Shown: in pieces, positions 1 through 10,636 of the stretch
Layout: each line of letters starts with the position of its first letter
Numbering within the stretch: the stretch's first letter is position 1
Assembly (NCBI GenBank): GCA_963736325.1
Contig: CAVTOG010000007.1
Coordinates: 1-64,000 of the forward strand
Reading direction: 5' to 3'
Length of the DNA: 64,000 nt
Origin: Actinoallomurus sp963736325
GTDB lineage: Bacteria > Actinomycetota > Actinomycetes > Streptosporangiales > Streptosporangiaceae
Made by a program: the position numbers and the translations under genes
The notes under the pieces: model-generated
Seen by the model: the letters and a program-made list of their open reading frames with translations, nothing else
Database searches by the model: none
What the model was told of the DNA's origin: nothing

Positions 1-1157
1 ATCTGCTGCTTCCGTCATGAGTTGGCGGATTGCATAGTGGGTTAGTAGCAGGCCCCAGAGTTCCTGCTCTGCCATTTCCGGAAGGTTTCCTACTTAAGAT
101 CGCCGCTGAGCCTTTCTGGTGGGTCTTCATCTCGTCGATGGCCAATTCTATTTCCCAGCGCTCATGATAGGCCGCCGCCAGTTCGATCGCTGGCGCCTCC
201 TCGGGATCGAGGATCGTGGTTACCAGGGTGAATAGCTCGGCCTCGTCTCCGCGGCCGGCTACCTCGTATTCAAATACTCGCACATAGAGGCCAGGCAGAT
301 CGGTGATCTTGATTGCGCCGCTGCGGAATTTCTTCTACGCTTTGACTCTGGCCCGGCGCTGCGGTGAGTAGGAGAGATAGGACCCATCGGGAAGCCACTT
401 CAGCACCGGGAAGCCCGACGTCCATCTTCGCCCTGAACAGAGCGTCGGCTCCTGCGTCCTTGATCTGCTGGAGATGTTCGTTACTGTACATACCCTTATC
501 CGCGATGATCAGCATGTCATCGCCGATGACATCGGGCAGAAAGAAGCTTAGTGGCCAGCACCGTTTCTGTGTCTTTCTGTGCGCCGATCTCTGCACCTAC
601 AACCGCATGTGTGCCACATTCGGCGAGTCCGACCACAAGCGCTTTTGGGAACACGCCCTTCTCATTCTTCTCTTTCCAGAGAACCCAAATCGCTCACCAT
701 TTTCTGGACTGTCGAAGACCTCCACATCGAATCCGTCGATAGCCATCAATCGCCATCTTCGCAGCCAGGCGCCTTGAGTGGAACGCTGAGCGCACGGAAC
801 CGCGACACGCTCGAAAAGGTTACGCATCACTTCAGCGCCCAGGCGCTGGCGGGCCTGCGTCAGCGCACCAGATGTCGGGACCACCCAGTCGGCCCGCCAA
901 ATACGCGACCAGCGCAGTCCCTGAACGAGCTTGCGCATGACTTCCAAGGAGGATCTCCCCGTGGAACAAAGAAAGAGCCATGACGAAGTAGACGACCACC
1001 CGGGCCGGGAGCTTACGAAGCCGCTTCTCCGCCCGCCAGATGCCAGAACAACCTCATCCACCAGTTCCCGCGGAACCAGCCGAGTCAGGACACCCACTCC
1101 GATTCGTTCCACCAAGACAGAACCATAAGTGGAACCACTGCCATCGAGATCGCTCAT
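1..1157 (-). pseudogene. IS4-family transposase, frameshifted and cut by the window edge
   Basis: The reading runs leftwards from an ATG at 1157. The N-terminal part (about 1157-597) reads as the IS4 N-terminal domain, with the run GALTQARQRLGAEV. It then shifts frame. The stretch around 596-420 gives the DDE core segment IIADKGMYSNEHL, which contains the second catalytic aspartate. A further shift leads to a third frame near 330-100, which reads YHERWEIELAIDEMK. That is a textbook Y-(2)-R-(3)-E-(6)-K signature of IS4 transposases and includes the catalytic glutamate. At least two frameshifts break the gene, so it should not make active transposase. No terminal inverted repeat could be fixed because the left end lies at or beyond the window start. 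Confidence 0.85.
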
Positions 1158-1457
1158 GAACTAAAAATAGGCAGCATCTCGACGAGTATCCGCCAACACC
1201 ATCAAATTGGCATGATTCACAAGCTCATCTGTGGATATGTGGATACCGAAAAGAGATAGGCTTAACGAAGTGGCATTGGGTCCGGAGGTGTCCGTGTCGG
1301 TGCGGCTCATAGACCGCACACGAGATGCCGCCGGACCTCATCGTACGTTCGTGGACTGCGGCTGATCTCGCGTGCATGAGACCACCTCTGAGACCAAGCA
1401 ACTACAGCGGCCCACAGAGCCGTGGTGCTGACGACCGGGAGTCTGCAGCACTGCTGC
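1158..1457. other. Intergenic stretch with no recognisable gene
   Basis: This is about 300 bases between the transposase remnant and the zinc-ribbon gene. It is slightly lower in GC near 1160-1260, as expected just outside or at the edge of an insertion sequence. I see no coding pattern, no clear inverted repeat and no RNA gene in it. The part from 1300 on continues the frame of the neighbouring gene past its stop and is not coding. Confidence 0.4.
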
Positions 1458-1885
1458 TCATTGGTCGCGCCCCTTGTGGGTCTTCGTGGGCTTGCCGGAC
1501 GGGGTCGTACAGGGCGCCTCGCCGGTCGCGCCACAGCGCGGGCACGCGGCGGATGCCGTGGCCGGCTCTGAGGCCGGTTCCGCAGCCGATTCGGTGGCCG
1601 GCTCCTGTCGTTCGGTGGCCGGCTCCGTTTCGTGGCCGGTTCCGTGGCCGACTCCGTGATCGGTTCGGTGGCCGGCTCTGTGGCCGGTTCCGTGGCCGAC
1701 TCCGTGGCCGGTTCGGGCTCTGGCGTCTGGTGGGCCGTGGACACCGCGGGCCTCTTGTCAACGCGGTTCTGCTCGTGCCTTGCGCCGTCGCACTGCGCCG
1801 GGGCGGGGTCGGCCGCTCCGTCGAGCGGGTAGCCGCGTCCCGTTTTCTGTCGGATGTACGCCTTGACGCGGTCGATGATCTTCAC
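1458..1885 (-). pseudogene. Small zinc-ribbon protein with Ala/Thr/Glu/Pro repeats, one frameshift
   Basis: The gene starts at a GTG (1885) placed 9 bases after a clean AGGAG ribosome site. The N-terminus reads MKIIDRVKAYIRQKTGRGYP. A repetitive linker of EPATES/EPATEP units follows. After a single-base frameshift near 1628-1637 the gene ends in CPRCGATGEAPCTTPSG and KPTKTHKGR before TGA at 1458. That tail is a CPxCG...PCxTPxGK...H metal-binding motif seen in small actinobacterial phage and plasmid proteins. One missing base in the plus-strand run cgtttcg, where neighbouring repeat units suggest cgtttcgg, would restore a single frame of about 142 residues. The break could be real or a consensus error in the repeats. 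The exact function is unknown; nucleic-acid binding is an inference from the zinc ribbon. Confidence 0.6.
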
Positions 1886-1897
1886 GGTTGGGGGCTC

Positions 1898-2116
1898 CTA
1901 GCGTCGGGTACCGCGCCGTGCGGGCAGGCTGGACACGGTCTCTCGGATCGCGTCGGTGCGCTCGGCGTCGGCCTGGTCACGCTCCTCGAAGGTCATCAAA
2001 TCGTAGGGCAGGCCGCGGCAATACTCGCCCATGAGGAGCCGCTCGTCGGTGTCGTCGTGCTGACACGGGAGGAGTCCGTACCGCTCACCGGGTCTACTCA
2101 CGACAAAGGCCCCCAC
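1898..2116 (-). CDS. Small hypothetical protein upstream of the zinc-ribbon gene
   Basis: The reading frame can start at GTG 2116 (72 residues) or at ATG 2032 (44 residues, MGEYCRGLPYDLMTFEERDQ). Its TAG stop overlaps the ribosome site of the next gene, so the two look like a translationally linked pair. The C-terminal half is acidic and helical. I do not recognise a family. The ATG at 2032 sits exactly at the left edge of the 0.6 kb duplicated segment, so the upstream codons lie inside the repeat and may be chance. Coding status is moderate, supported mainly by stop/RBS overlap with its neighbour. Confidence 0.4.
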   Translation of the reverse strand: MGAFVVSRPGERYGLLPCQHDDTDERLLMGEYCRGLPYDLMTFEERDQADAERTDAIRETVSSLPARRGTRR

Positions 2117-2165
2117 CGATACGTGGCGGATTAGAGGGGGCGTCGCAATATCCCTGACCAGGGAG

Positions 2166-2502
2166 TGCCGTGACTTCCGACGTGACAAGGTCGGCCACAA
2201 CGTGGCACGGCTCACCGACGCGCCCATGGCCGACGAGCACGAGATCGAGCCGTTCACGCGTGAGGAAGCGCGCCGCATCCTCGATGCGGCCAAGGGACAT
2301 CGCAACGCCGCACGCTGGTCCGTCGCCCTCGTCCTCGGCATCCGCCATGGCGAGCGCTCGGCCTCCGCTGGTCAATCGAGCAAGGCGTCCGCGTCGTCCA
2401 AGAGATCCTGGGCCACGCACGCGTCACGACGACGGAGCGATACACCCACGTCGCCTCCCCCTGGTCCGCGACGTGAGTGCCCTCATCCGCTCAGCGCTCT
2501 GA
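2166..2502 (+). pseudogene. Tyrosine recombinase (integrase) remnant, left copy
   Basis: The frame begins inside a gene (CRDFRRDKVGHNVARLTDAP) and continues with FTREEARRILDAAKGHRNA and WSVALVLGIRHGE, typical of the central core-binding to catalytic transition of actinophage and AICE integrases. The catalytic Arg I / HxxR region is missing. After frameshifts the C-terminus reappears as LGHARVTTTERYTHVASP, which has the catalytic tyrosine (ERYTHV), then LVRDVSALIRSAL and a stop at 2502. Both N-terminal truncation and internal deletion make it non-functional. It lies directly upstream of a tRNA 3' end fragment, the normal position of int beside an att site. Confidence 0.75.
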
Positions 2503-2542
2503 GAAACGAATGAAACCAGGAATGCGGCCACAAAAAATCAAA

Positions 2543-2577
2543 CACCCTCTCCAGTGATCGAGTCACCGGAGAGGGTG
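2543..2577. terminator. Hairpin terminator after integrase remnant (left copy)
   Basis: The arms CACCCTCTCCAGTGA and TCACCGGAGAGGGTG pair with one mismatch around a short loop. On the minus strand it is followed by a T-rich run (revcomp of caaaaaatcaaa), as expected for a terminator of a leftward tRNA transcript. It matches the hairpin at 7375-7409. Confidence 0.65.
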
Positions 2578-2586
2578 CAGGTCGTG

Positions 2587-2624
2587 CGGAGGCTCGGGGA
2601 TTTGAACCCCGGATGGACGAGTAG
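2587..2624 (-). other. att-like fragment: 3' 38 bases of tRNA-Ser(GCU)
   Basis: The sequence is identical to the 3' end of the complete tRNA-Ser(GCU) gene at 7419-7508: acceptor 3' strand, T arm and part of the variable arm. Identity stops sharply after gacgagtag, where the cytosine-poor low-complexity region begins. A duplicated tRNA 3' end next to an integrase is the usual mark of an integrated element's attachment site. Confidence 0.7.
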
Positions 2625-5600
2625 AAAGTTGAAAAAGAAGAAAAAGAGAAGATAAAAAAGAGAAAAGAAAAAAGAAAAAAGAAAAAAGAAAGAAAGAAGT
2701 AAAAAAAAAAAAAAAAAGAGAGATAAAAATAGATGGAGAGAAAGAGAGAAATAAAGATAAATGAAATAAGGTTAGTTAGAGGAAATGTTATTATTTTGTG
2801 AGTTAAGTTCAGTAGCTAATGATGTAAGATGATTGTGAAAGTGAAGGTAAAGAGATAGTGAGAGAGAGAGTGGTGATATAAAAGGGAATAAGAGGAGAAA
2901 ATGAGAGAAGATGAAAGAGATAGAGTGGTAGATAGGTAGAAGAGATGGGATTGGTGAGAAAAGATGATAGAAAGATAATGATAGAGGTGTTATGAGAGAG
3001 TGAAATAGAAGATATAGAAGAGAGATAGAGAGATAATAGTTATGAGAGGATAGAGGAAATGTAATGTAGGAGAGAAAGTGATGAAGATGAGATGAAGGTT
3101 GGAGTAGAGAGATAGAAGAGAAAGAAGAGGGGATATGAAAAAGAGTTGGAAGTGAAGATAGAGAGATAAATATGAGAAGATATGAAGGAGAGTGAGGAGA
3201 AAGAGAAAGATTATGAAGAGAGATAGAGATGATGATAGAGAAGATAGAGAAGATGAGAGATGAGATGAATGAGAAGATAAAGAAAGATGATGAGATGATG
3301 ATAGAGAAGATAGAGAAAGGTTAAATGAGATGAGTTACCGAATGAGTTAGAATAAATGATAGGAGATATGAAAGATGAAATAAGATTAGTAAGAGATGAG
3401 ATAGATGAGAAGAGAGATAGATGAGATAAGAGATAGAATGATATAATGAAAAGAGATAGATATAAGAGTTATGATAGAGAAAGAGAGAAGAAGATTAATA
3501 GTGAAGAGAAAGAGAGAGAAGAGTAAAGAGAAAGCGAAAAGGAGAGAAGTAAAGGGATGATATGTTAGGTGAGATAGAAGAGAGTGTTATAAGAGAGAGA
3601 GAGAGAAAGATAAGATGAAAAGTTGTTGTGAAAGATTAAAGGAGAGAGTATAGAGATGATGAAGAGAGAGAAGAGAGAGAGAAAGTTATAGATGAGAGAG
3701 AGAATATAAAGAGATAGGAGAGGTGAGATAAGAGATGAGAAAGAGAGAGAAGAGATAAGAGATAGAAGAGATGAAGATAGATGATAAAAGGTAGATGATT
3801 GATAGAGATGATGAAGATTATGAAAGAATGAGATAATAGAAAGAAGAAAAGAGATAGAGAAATAAATGCTAGTAGATAAGAGAGATAAGAGAAAAAGAAA
3901 GAGATGTAGTAAGAAGAGAGAAGAGAGAATTGATAGGAAATAGAAAATATTAAAGTAGATGTAAAGAAAAATAGATGAAAGAGATGAGTTAATAAATGAG
4001 ATGAAGAGATGAAAACAGAGAGATGAGAGATGATATGATAACGATGATGATGATAGAGATAAGAGATGATAGATGAGCTGTGAGATAAAGACATGAGATG
4101 CTATGAAGATAAAGAGTTAGAGATAGAAGATGAAAGAAATGATGAGATGAAAAAAGAGAATAGCTGAGAGAAAGGAAATAGAGGAGAGAGAGATAGAGAA
4201 GATATATGAGCTGAGAAAGAAAAGAGAAAATATGAGAGAGTGTTGCATAAGTGAAAGAAAGATGAGATAGAGACACGAAGAAAAGTTGAGATGAGAGGAT
4301 ATGAGAGAAAGATGATGAGATAGAGAGATAGAAAGATGAGGAGAGCAAAAAGATGTAAAAAAGAGAGAGATATGAAAGAGAATATAAAAACTGAAGATGA
4401 GCAAGAAGAAGAAAGAGTAAGAGATAGAACTAAGATGTAAGAGAAAAGTGAAAAGATAGATAGATATAAGAAAAGCAAGCGCGAAAGAAAAGATGATGAA
4501 AGAAGATAGATACGAAGTTGCTAGAACAGCACGCACATTGACAAAAAGATGAAGAGAAAGATTGCAGATAACTATGAGATGATGATGAGAAATGAGAGCA
4601 AGATGCAAATATACTAGTAAGAGATGAAAGACTAGATGAGTAACAGAGTCCAGAGATGAGATATGAATAATACAATCTAGCGAACAAGACGCATTGAAAG
4701 AAGCAGACACGAGAGCGCAGCGCGCGATAAACAACTATAGATGAATATAGAATGAGATATAGCGAATAAACAAGCGCTAGCAAGAGAGAATAAAGAGATA
4801 TGCATCTATGAAGCTGAGCAAAAGCGAAACAGAGCGCGATGAAAAGTGATAAACTGGAGAGACGAGAAGGAGACAACACTGAAAGCAGCTACGAATGCTA
4901 GCGCGAGATGCTATTACAGTATCATGAAAGACTAGCAAGTGGTGATGTTAAGTGAGATAAGATAAGAACGAGACGATGCGATGAAGAGACAGAGAGAGAC
5001 ATGAGAAGAGAACGAAGATAGGAAGCACACATGGCGAGTGATCTGTGACAGCGATGAGATAGATATGACGAAACGATGAAAAAGCGAGTGTGACTATGAG
5101 ATGTGACACAGACACAGATTGCAGCCACACTACCTCACGAAGTACTACGATGACACAGCAAGCGACAAGATTAGACGCGCAACGAGAGAAAGATGAGATA
5201 TGAGATGAGACACTAGATACAGATAGATAGAAGCATTACGATGAAGAGCTGTCACTCGTGTCTACTCGTAAAAAATCGCACAACAGAGAAGCACAACGAC
5301 GAGATATGAGAAAGAAAGCAGCACAGATAGACAGATAGAGTAGCGATACGACCATCAAAGAAGATGCTGTAAAAGATGACTCAGCATGACAGTAAGATTG
5401 GCATAGATAACACGATAAGGAGAGATGTGAGATAGAAGTACGAAGAGATAACTCACGAGAATCTCAGCTGAACAGATGACCAGCATGACGACAACATGAC
5501 ACGCGACAGCGAGAACACAGACAGAGAGACACATCTGCAAAGATAACCTAAAAGCACAGATAGATCAACAGATGACTCAGCCAGACGATAAGAGCTGGCC

Positions 5601-5640
5601 ACATTGAGAAAGACACAGTGAGACTGTGAGACAAACGCGT
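2625..5640. other. Three-kilobase purine-rich low-complexity stretch, probably degraded sequence
   Basis: The plus strand is almost only G and A with some T and starts abruptly next to the tRNA fragment. Cytosine returns gradually rightwards. I count 0 C in 3001-3060, 2 in 4021-4080, 7 in 4981-5040 and 21 in 5701-5760. By 5550-5640 blurred WD40 wording can be seen (gacgataagagctggccac, and cgtatcgaacggcagac against the clean cacccaacggcag). I see no gene, RNA or regular period. Apparent long leftward frames rich in Ser, Leu, Ile and Phe are only the complement of GA-rich sequence. The most economical explanation is progressive loss of base-call information in a tandem-repeat gene. Confidence 0.7.
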
Positions 5641-6654
5641 ATCGAACGGCAGACCTAGACCCCTCCAACAAAACCATAGCTTCGGTGACTACAGCACAGC
5701 GGCAAGACCTGGCCACGCGGCGAGGACGACCCGCTCGGCTTGGAACGAGGCCCCGACAGATCGGCAACCGCTCAACGCGGATCTGCTCACGCTGACGACG
5801 CTCGGTGACCTACAGCACAGCGGCAAGACCTGGCCACGCAGGCGGCGACGACACGGCTCGGCTGTGAGACGAAGCACCCAACGACAAATCGGCAACTACT
5901 CACCGGCCCAGAGACTACGTTGACTCGGAGGTGGCCACAGCCCGACGGCAAAACTAGGCCACCGCAGGCGGTGGCGAGGGCACAACTCGGCTGTGGGACG
6001 TAGCCACCCAACGGCAAATCGGCCAACCCATCACCGACCATACCGGACGATCAGCTCAGTGGCCTACAGCCAGACAGCAGACCTGGCCACCGCCGATGGC
6101 GACACCAAGAAGACCTTGGAAACCGGCAGCACGGTATGGCTACGGGATGTGGCTAGTCACCGGCAGATCGGCCGCTCCCTAACCAGCCAGCGAAGCAGAT
6201 CACCTCGGTAGTCTACAGCTCTCTAGATGGCAAAACTCTGGCCACCGTCGGCAACGACGGCGCGGCTCGGCTGTGGGACGTGGCCACCCAACGGCAGATC
6301 GGCCAACCCATTAGCAGCGATGCCGTCCGCGTCTCCTCGGTGGCCTACAGCGCTGACGGCAAAACCCTACACCGCCCGGCGACGACACCGGCGCGGTATG
6401 GCTGTGGGACGTAGCCACCCAACGGCAAATCGGCCAACCCAACACCAGCCATACCGGCCGATCAACTCGGTGGCCTACAGCCCTGCCGGAAAACCTAGGC
6501 CACCGCCGACGACGGCGCGGCACGGCTGTGGGACGTGGACTACGTTGCTGATCCCTAGGCCCGACTGTGCACGCAGCTAGGGCGCGCCCTAACGCCTGCC
6601 GAATGGGCGAGGATCGTGCCGGCTGGCCCGGAATATCGGAAGGTCTGTCCGTAA
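5641..6654 (+). pseudogene. WD40 repeat protein remnant, multiply frameshifted
   Basis: Repeating blocks of about 120-130 bases encode the actinobacterial WD40 consensus (SVAYSPDGKTLATAGNDG and ARLWDVATQRQIGQPI). The ...cggctgtgggacgt element recurs near 5735, 5856, 5986, 6140, 6262, 6390 and 6518, giving at least seven blades. No single frame is open across two blades; indels occur in every unit. The C-terminus is recognisable: CTQLGRALTPAEWARIVPAG followed by PEYRKVCP and TAA at 6652-6654. That is the usual tail of long STAND/HTH WD40 proteins. The N-terminal effector and NTPase part is not visible, because sequence to the left dissolves into low complexity. Sequence error is at least as likely as genuine decay. 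Confidence 0.7.
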
Positions 6655-6991
6655 AGAACCCCGGCCCATCATAGAAGCCCGCACCAAACATGAGCCCACC
6701 ACAGGCGAGTGATCAAGGGACCGGACATTGGCACGCCTCCAGATGTTGGATCGTGCTGGGCCTGTGACGATCCTGTCCCAGGCGAAGTCGCTCCATACGA
6801 CAAGACACCGATCTTGAGGGGCAAGGACCATCTCTTGGTCACCGGCAGCGCCGCAGCAGAGGAGCCGCTCGTCGGTGTCGTCGTGCTGACACGGGAGGAG
6901 TCCGCCCCGCTCACCGGGTCTACTCACGACAAAGGCCCCCACCGATACGTGGCGGATTAGAGGGGGCGTCGCAATATCCCTGACCAGGGAG
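6655..6991. other. Junction between WD40 remnant and right integrase copy, no supported gene
   Basis: This stretch is non-coding as far as I can tell. From 6862 on it is the beginning of the duplicated segment shared with 2033-2624. Leftward and rightward open frames exist but carry no recognisable motif, and they disagree between the two copies. Confidence 0.4.
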
Positions 6992-7346
6992 TGCCGTGAC
7001 TTCCGACGTGACAAGGTCGGCCACAACGTGGCACGGCTCACCGACGCGCCTATGGCCGACGAGCACGAGATCGAGCCGTTCACGCGTGAGGAAGCGCGCC
7101 GCATCCTCGATGCGGCCAAGGGACATCGCAACGCCGCACGCTGGTCCGTCGCCCTCGTCCTCGGCATCCGCCATGGCGAGCGCTCGGCCTCCGCTGGTCA
7201 ATCGAGCAAGGCGTCCACATCCTCGTCGTCCAGGAATCCTGGGCCACGCACGCGCCACGACGACGGAGCGGTACATGCACGTCGCCTCACCACATGTCCG
7301 CGACGCGAGCGCCCTGATCAGCTCCGGCCGCTGGGCGACCGAATGA
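6992..7346 (+). pseudogene. Tyrosine recombinase (integrase) remnant, right copy
   Basis: It has the same structure as the left copy: an N-terminally cut frame (CRDFRRDKVGHNVARLTDAP, then FTREEARRILDAAKGHRNA), loss of the catalytic Arg/His-containing middle, a frameshift, then LGHARATTTERYMHVASP with the presumed catalytic tyrosine and a stop at 7346. The end reads HVRDASALISSGRWATE, differing from the left copy's RDVSALIRSAL, so the two copies have diverged or were derived from two related elements. It cannot encode an active recombinase. It lies just 73 bases from the 3' end of tRNA-Ser(GCU). Confidence 0.75.
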
Positions 7347-7374
7347 GACCAGGAATGCGGCCACAAGATCAAAA

Positions 7375-7409
7375 CACCCTCTCCAGTGAGGGACTCACTG
7401 GAGAGGGTG
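7375..7409. terminator. Hairpin terminator after tRNA-Ser(GCU)
   Basis: The arms CACCCTCTCCAGTGA and TCACTGGAGAGGGTG form a perfect 15-bp stem with a five-base loop. Read leftwards it follows the tRNA by about 10 bases and is succeeded by TTTTGATC. It probably ends the tRNA transcript and may also stop the convergent integrase message. Confidence 0.75.
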
Positions 7410-7418
7410 CAGGTCGTG

Positions 7419-7508
7419 CGGAGGCTCGGGGATTTGAACCCCGGATGGACGAGTAGCCCAAACCGCATTAGCAGTGCGGCGCCATAGACCGGACTAGGCG
7501 AAGCCTCC
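7419..7508 (-). tRNA. tRNA-Ser (anticodon GCU)
   Basis: The 90-nt gene has acceptor GGAGGCT pairing with AGCCTCC, an anticodon loop CTGCTAA (anticodon GCT), a long variable arm typical of serine tRNAs, and a T loop GGTTCAAATCC. CCA is not encoded. Its 3' end is the core duplicated at 2587-2624, and it has served as an integration site. Confidence 0.93.
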
Positions 7509-7703
7509 TGGTAGCCCGTAGGCCGGACAGCAGGGTACCGGGCAACCTGCCCATCCGGCAAAGTGGCTAACCCGGTTCTGTCTCATCCAGTGCAAGAAGG
7601 GCCTTACCTCCAGTGATGCGGAACCTCTAGGGCCCCGTAGACGTCGATCATGGCGAGCCCTGGGTTCCGACGGGGGGATCAGGGCCCGTTTGAGGAGGTG
7701 GGC

Positions 7704-8215
7704 ATGGGGGTTGCAGGAGAGGCTTGGGAGCGGTTGTCGGTCGGTGATCGTGTTCGTGCGGTTCTCGAGGTCATCACCGATGGGGTCACGGCCACGGCCG
7801 ATGACGTGCGTGGACTCGACGAGAAGGCCGTTCGCGAGGTCACCGAGGACCAAGTGGCGCCGGTTGCTGAGGCTTACCGGTGTTTCTTGATGGCCGCCGG
7901 CGGTGGGGCGGGGCGGTTTCTGCAAGGTAGTGACGTCTTCTACCCTCATGTGCTCGGGCTCTGGAATTCGGCTCGAGAACTGCTTGAGGATAACGGGTCG
8001 GAGTTCCGGCTCCTGGAGACCGACCGCGTCATCCTCATGCACCAGGGCTACCAGTTCGACTTTCTCAGGGGCGATGAACGCGACCCTGAGGTCTGGTCGT
8101 ACTGCGAGATCGACAACCCGGGCAACGCGCCCAGGCACAGCCATGACCACTTCACCGACTGGCTGAAAACGCACGCGTTGGAGCAGACGGCTGCCTGGGC
8201 GCGGTTGTTGCCCGG

Positions 8216-8219
<4 letters not shown>
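7704..8219 (+). CDS. SMI1/KNR4 (SUKH) family protein
   Basis: The start is ATG 7704 behind GAGGAGGTGGG; the product has 171 residues. The C-terminal third carries the SUKH core pattern HQGYQFDFLRGDERDPEVW, with HSHDHFTDWLKTHAL after it: a hydrophobic strand, then D-P-x-V-W, then the F-x-x-W-L closing helix. SUKH proteins are often immunity proteins against polymorphic toxins, but many actinobacterial ones are solitary with unknown role. No toxin gene is adjacent here. Its stop overlaps by four bases the end of the convergent acyl-CoA ligase gene. I am confident of the family, less so of function. Confidence 0.75.
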
Positions 8220-9817
<1,598 letters not shown>

Positions 9818-9885
9818 CGTGCTGAGCAAAGCGGCCTCCACGCTCTGAGGTATGCAACGGATTCTTGCTTGGAGGCCGTGCGTTG

Positions 9886-10386
9886 TCAGTAGCCGAGATG
9901 GGCGAATTCTCCGCCCGCTTCTTCTCGCAGGCGCGCCATGGCCCGGGAGACGGTGCTCTTGACCGTTCCGACGCTCACGCCGAGGGTCTCGGCGATCTCG
10001 GTCTCGGAGAGGTCCTCGTAGTAGCGGAGGACGACCGCGGCGCGCTGGCGGGCGGGCAGCCGGCAGAGGAGGCGTTCGAGCGAGTCGTGGAGTTCGCTGC
10101 GCCGTGAGTGGTCGGCGACCGGCAGGTCGGGCAGTTCGTCGGTCGGGTACTCGTCGAGACGGCGCCGCCGCCACCAAGAGATGTTGATGTTCACCATGAC
10201 GCGGCGTACGTAGCCGTCGAGGGCTCCGTGGTCGTTGATGCGTTCCCAGGAGAGGTACGTCTTGGCCAGCGCCGACTGAAGAAGGTCCTCGGCGTCGGCG
10301 GGGTTGAGGAACATCGCGGCACGCAGAAGGGTCGGCCGTCGCGCGGCGACGAAGTCATGGAACTCGTCGTGCGATGGTGCGCCCAC
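9886..10386 (-). CDS. SigE-family ECF RNA polymerase sigma factor
   Basis: The 166-residue protein has the usual layout. Region 2 is at about residues 8-75, including NPADAEDLLQSALAKTYLSW and YVRRVMVNINISWWRRRR. Region 4 is at about 105-160, with ARQRAAVVLRYYEDLSETEI and GVSVGTVKSTVSRAMARL, a clean helix-turn-helix. The VRRVMVN..SWWRRR segment is the hallmark of the actinobacterial SigE (SigE-M) family. The start is GTG 10386. No anti-sigma gene follows; the next gene downstream is the acyl-CoA ligase. The target promoters cannot be deduced from this window. Confidence 0.9.
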   Translation of the reverse strand: MGAPSHDEFHDFVAARRPTLLRAAMFLNPADAEDLLQSALAKTYLSWERINDHGALDGYVRRVMVNINISWWRRRRLDEYPTDELPDLPVADHSRRSELHDSLERLLCRLPARQRAAVVLRYYEDLSETEIAETLGVSVGTVKSTVSRAMARLREEAGGEFAHLGY

Positions 10387-10636
10387 GTGACCGCCAGGGA
10401 GTTTCCGGTGCCGACAGGGCCGACGATCGCACGAAGATCGTAATTAAGGATCAAGTCGAATCTCATATTTCGGCCAACCAAGCCGGGCGATCGCGAAAAA
10501 ATGTCATGTATACCCGATCGGCATCTTTGGCCGATTTGGACAAAGGAGTCGACAGAAGGAGAGCTCGGGGTAAGTCTTGACATGCGGTCTAACTCGCCGC
10601 CGTGGCCAGCGTGATCGTAGAAATCCGGAGCCCCTG
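10387..10636. promoter_or_regulatory. Divergent intergenic region between sigma factor and barrel-protein genes
   Basis: This 250-base gap is less GC-rich than its surroundings in the middle (10435-10530). It must hold the promoters for both outward genes. I see no unambiguous -35/-10 pair and no palindrome worth naming. Confidence 0.35.

Larger units (their letters stand above)
2033..2624. repeat. Left copy of a 0.6 kb duplicated segment (integrase remnant, terminator and tRNA 3' end)
   Basis: This stretch is nearly identical to 6862-7456. The match begins at gaggagccgctcgtcggtg in both places and ends at gatggacgagtag in both. It covers the integrase fragments, the terminator hairpin and the last 38 bases of tRNA-Ser(GCU). 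Differences are scattered substitutions and a few small indels, for example around 2086, 2390-2410 and 2440-2540. Confidence 0.85.
6862..7456. repeat. Right copy of the 0.6 kb duplicated segment
   Basis: This is the partner of 2033-2624. It holds the same integrase fragments, hairpin and tRNA 3' end, but here the homology runs on into the rest of an intact tRNA-Ser(GCU) gene and then into ordinary chromosome. It is therefore the copy at the true chromosomal attachment site. Confidence 0.85.

Noticed and set aside
597..1128. Rightward frames over the transposase remnant (579-983, 931-1128)
   Set aside because: They are shadows; the leftward frame gives IS4 motifs and the YREK signature in the matching third frame.
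1540..1740. Short tandem units (gtggccggctccg type) that could be mistaken for a CRISPR array or VNTR
   Set aside because: They encode the repeated EPATES linker of the zinc-ribbon gene, lack spacers of uniform length and have imperfect units.
3636..5130. Several long leftward open frames rich in Ser, Leu, Ile, Phe and Tyr
   Set aside because: They are the complement of a purine-rich low-complexity stretch in which stop codons are rare by composition. They have no domain, no ribosome site, no fixed frame, and the DNA is probably corrupt.
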